From Lysinibacillus sp. (GTDB lineage Bacteria > Bacillota > Bacilli > Bacillales_A > Planococcaceae), in NCBI GenBank assembly GCA_012735355.1, contig JAAYHP010000527.1:1-7331 (forward strand): a stretch of 7,331 nucleotides of DNA, in the 5' to 3' direction. Numbering within the stretch: the stretch's first letter is position 1; each line of letters starts with the position of its first letter. This document shows positions 7,281-7,331 of this stretch, one piece after another. A model generated the notes under the pieces. It had not been told where the DNA came from, made no database searches, and was given only the letters and a program-made list of their open reading frames with translations. A program made the position numbers and the translations under genes.

Positions 7281-7331
7281 AATTGATTTCCGTTCCGGGG
7301 ACGCTTTCCACGGGCCCGACTCGAGCCTCCT
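7281..7331. repeat. Start of a G+C-rich intergenic repeat, cut by the window edge
   Basis: From about 7286 the base composition changes abruptly. Bases 7286-7331 hold 30 G or C of 46, against A+T-rich flanks, and no ispF-like reading frame is evident. From memory, the string beginning TTGATTTCCGTTCC, followed by GACGCTTTCC and ending in GAGCCTCCT, resembles a short non-coding element found in many copies in genomes of Bacillaceae and Planococcaceae. That resemblance is recalled, not searched. Only the left part is visible, so its length, right end and any terminal inverted repeat cannot be judged. It could instead be the start of unrelated G+C-rich DNA. Confidence 0.5.

Noticed and set aside
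1..7331. CtsR heptad repeat (GGTCAAA pairs) controlling clpC or radA
   Set aside because: No such tandem pair was seen before any gene here; the expected operator is upstream of ctsR, outside the window.

Overview
The window is a low-GC Firmicutes (Bacillaceae/Planococcaceae-type) chromosomal housekeeping segment. It carries the well-known order (mcsA)-mcsB-clpC-radA-yacL-ispD, all on the + strand, with strong AGGAGG-type ribosome binding sites, ATG starts and A+T-rich codon use. No phage, transposase, CRISPR array, tRNA or rRNA is visible. The bulk of the window is ordinary conserved sequence, and I do not see a new multi-gene system in it.

Region by region. Positions 1-3659 are the class III heat-shock/proteolysis operon: the C-terminal end of mcsA, then mcsB (protein arginine kinase) and clpC (Hsp100 unfoldase). 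Each stop overlaps the next start, which implies translational coupling. McsA activates McsB, McsB phosphorylates arginines on client proteins, and ClpC (with ClpP, not in the window) unfolds the marked clients. A strong intrinsic terminator follows clpC, and the candidate promoter for radA is nested in its 3' arm. radA (3755-5125) encodes the recombination/branch-migration helicase RadA. A second terminator-like hairpin closes radA.

In Bacillus subtilis and Listeria disA (diadenylate cyclase) lies between radA and yacL. Here there is no disA. A 213-base non-coding interval takes its place and holds the radA terminator, a perfect 17-bp palindrome next to a TATAAT box, and a second TATAAT box. 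The same omission is known in staphylococci. Together with the G+C-rich repeat at the right edge it leans towards a Planococcaceae-like bacillus, but this placement is an inference with low to moderate confidence.

yacL (5339-6433) encodes a four-helix membrane-anchored PIN-TRAM protein. Between yacL and ispD lies a 19-bp RNA hairpin containing G-U pairs that is not a terminator. ispD (6516-7199) makes the third enzyme of the MEP isoprenoid pathway. It is followed by an 18-bp terminator hairpin and then by the start of a G+C-rich element that runs off the edge. ispF, the usual next gene, does not begin within the 132 bases left.

The most rewarding places to look are therefore the three intergenic regions, not the proteins.
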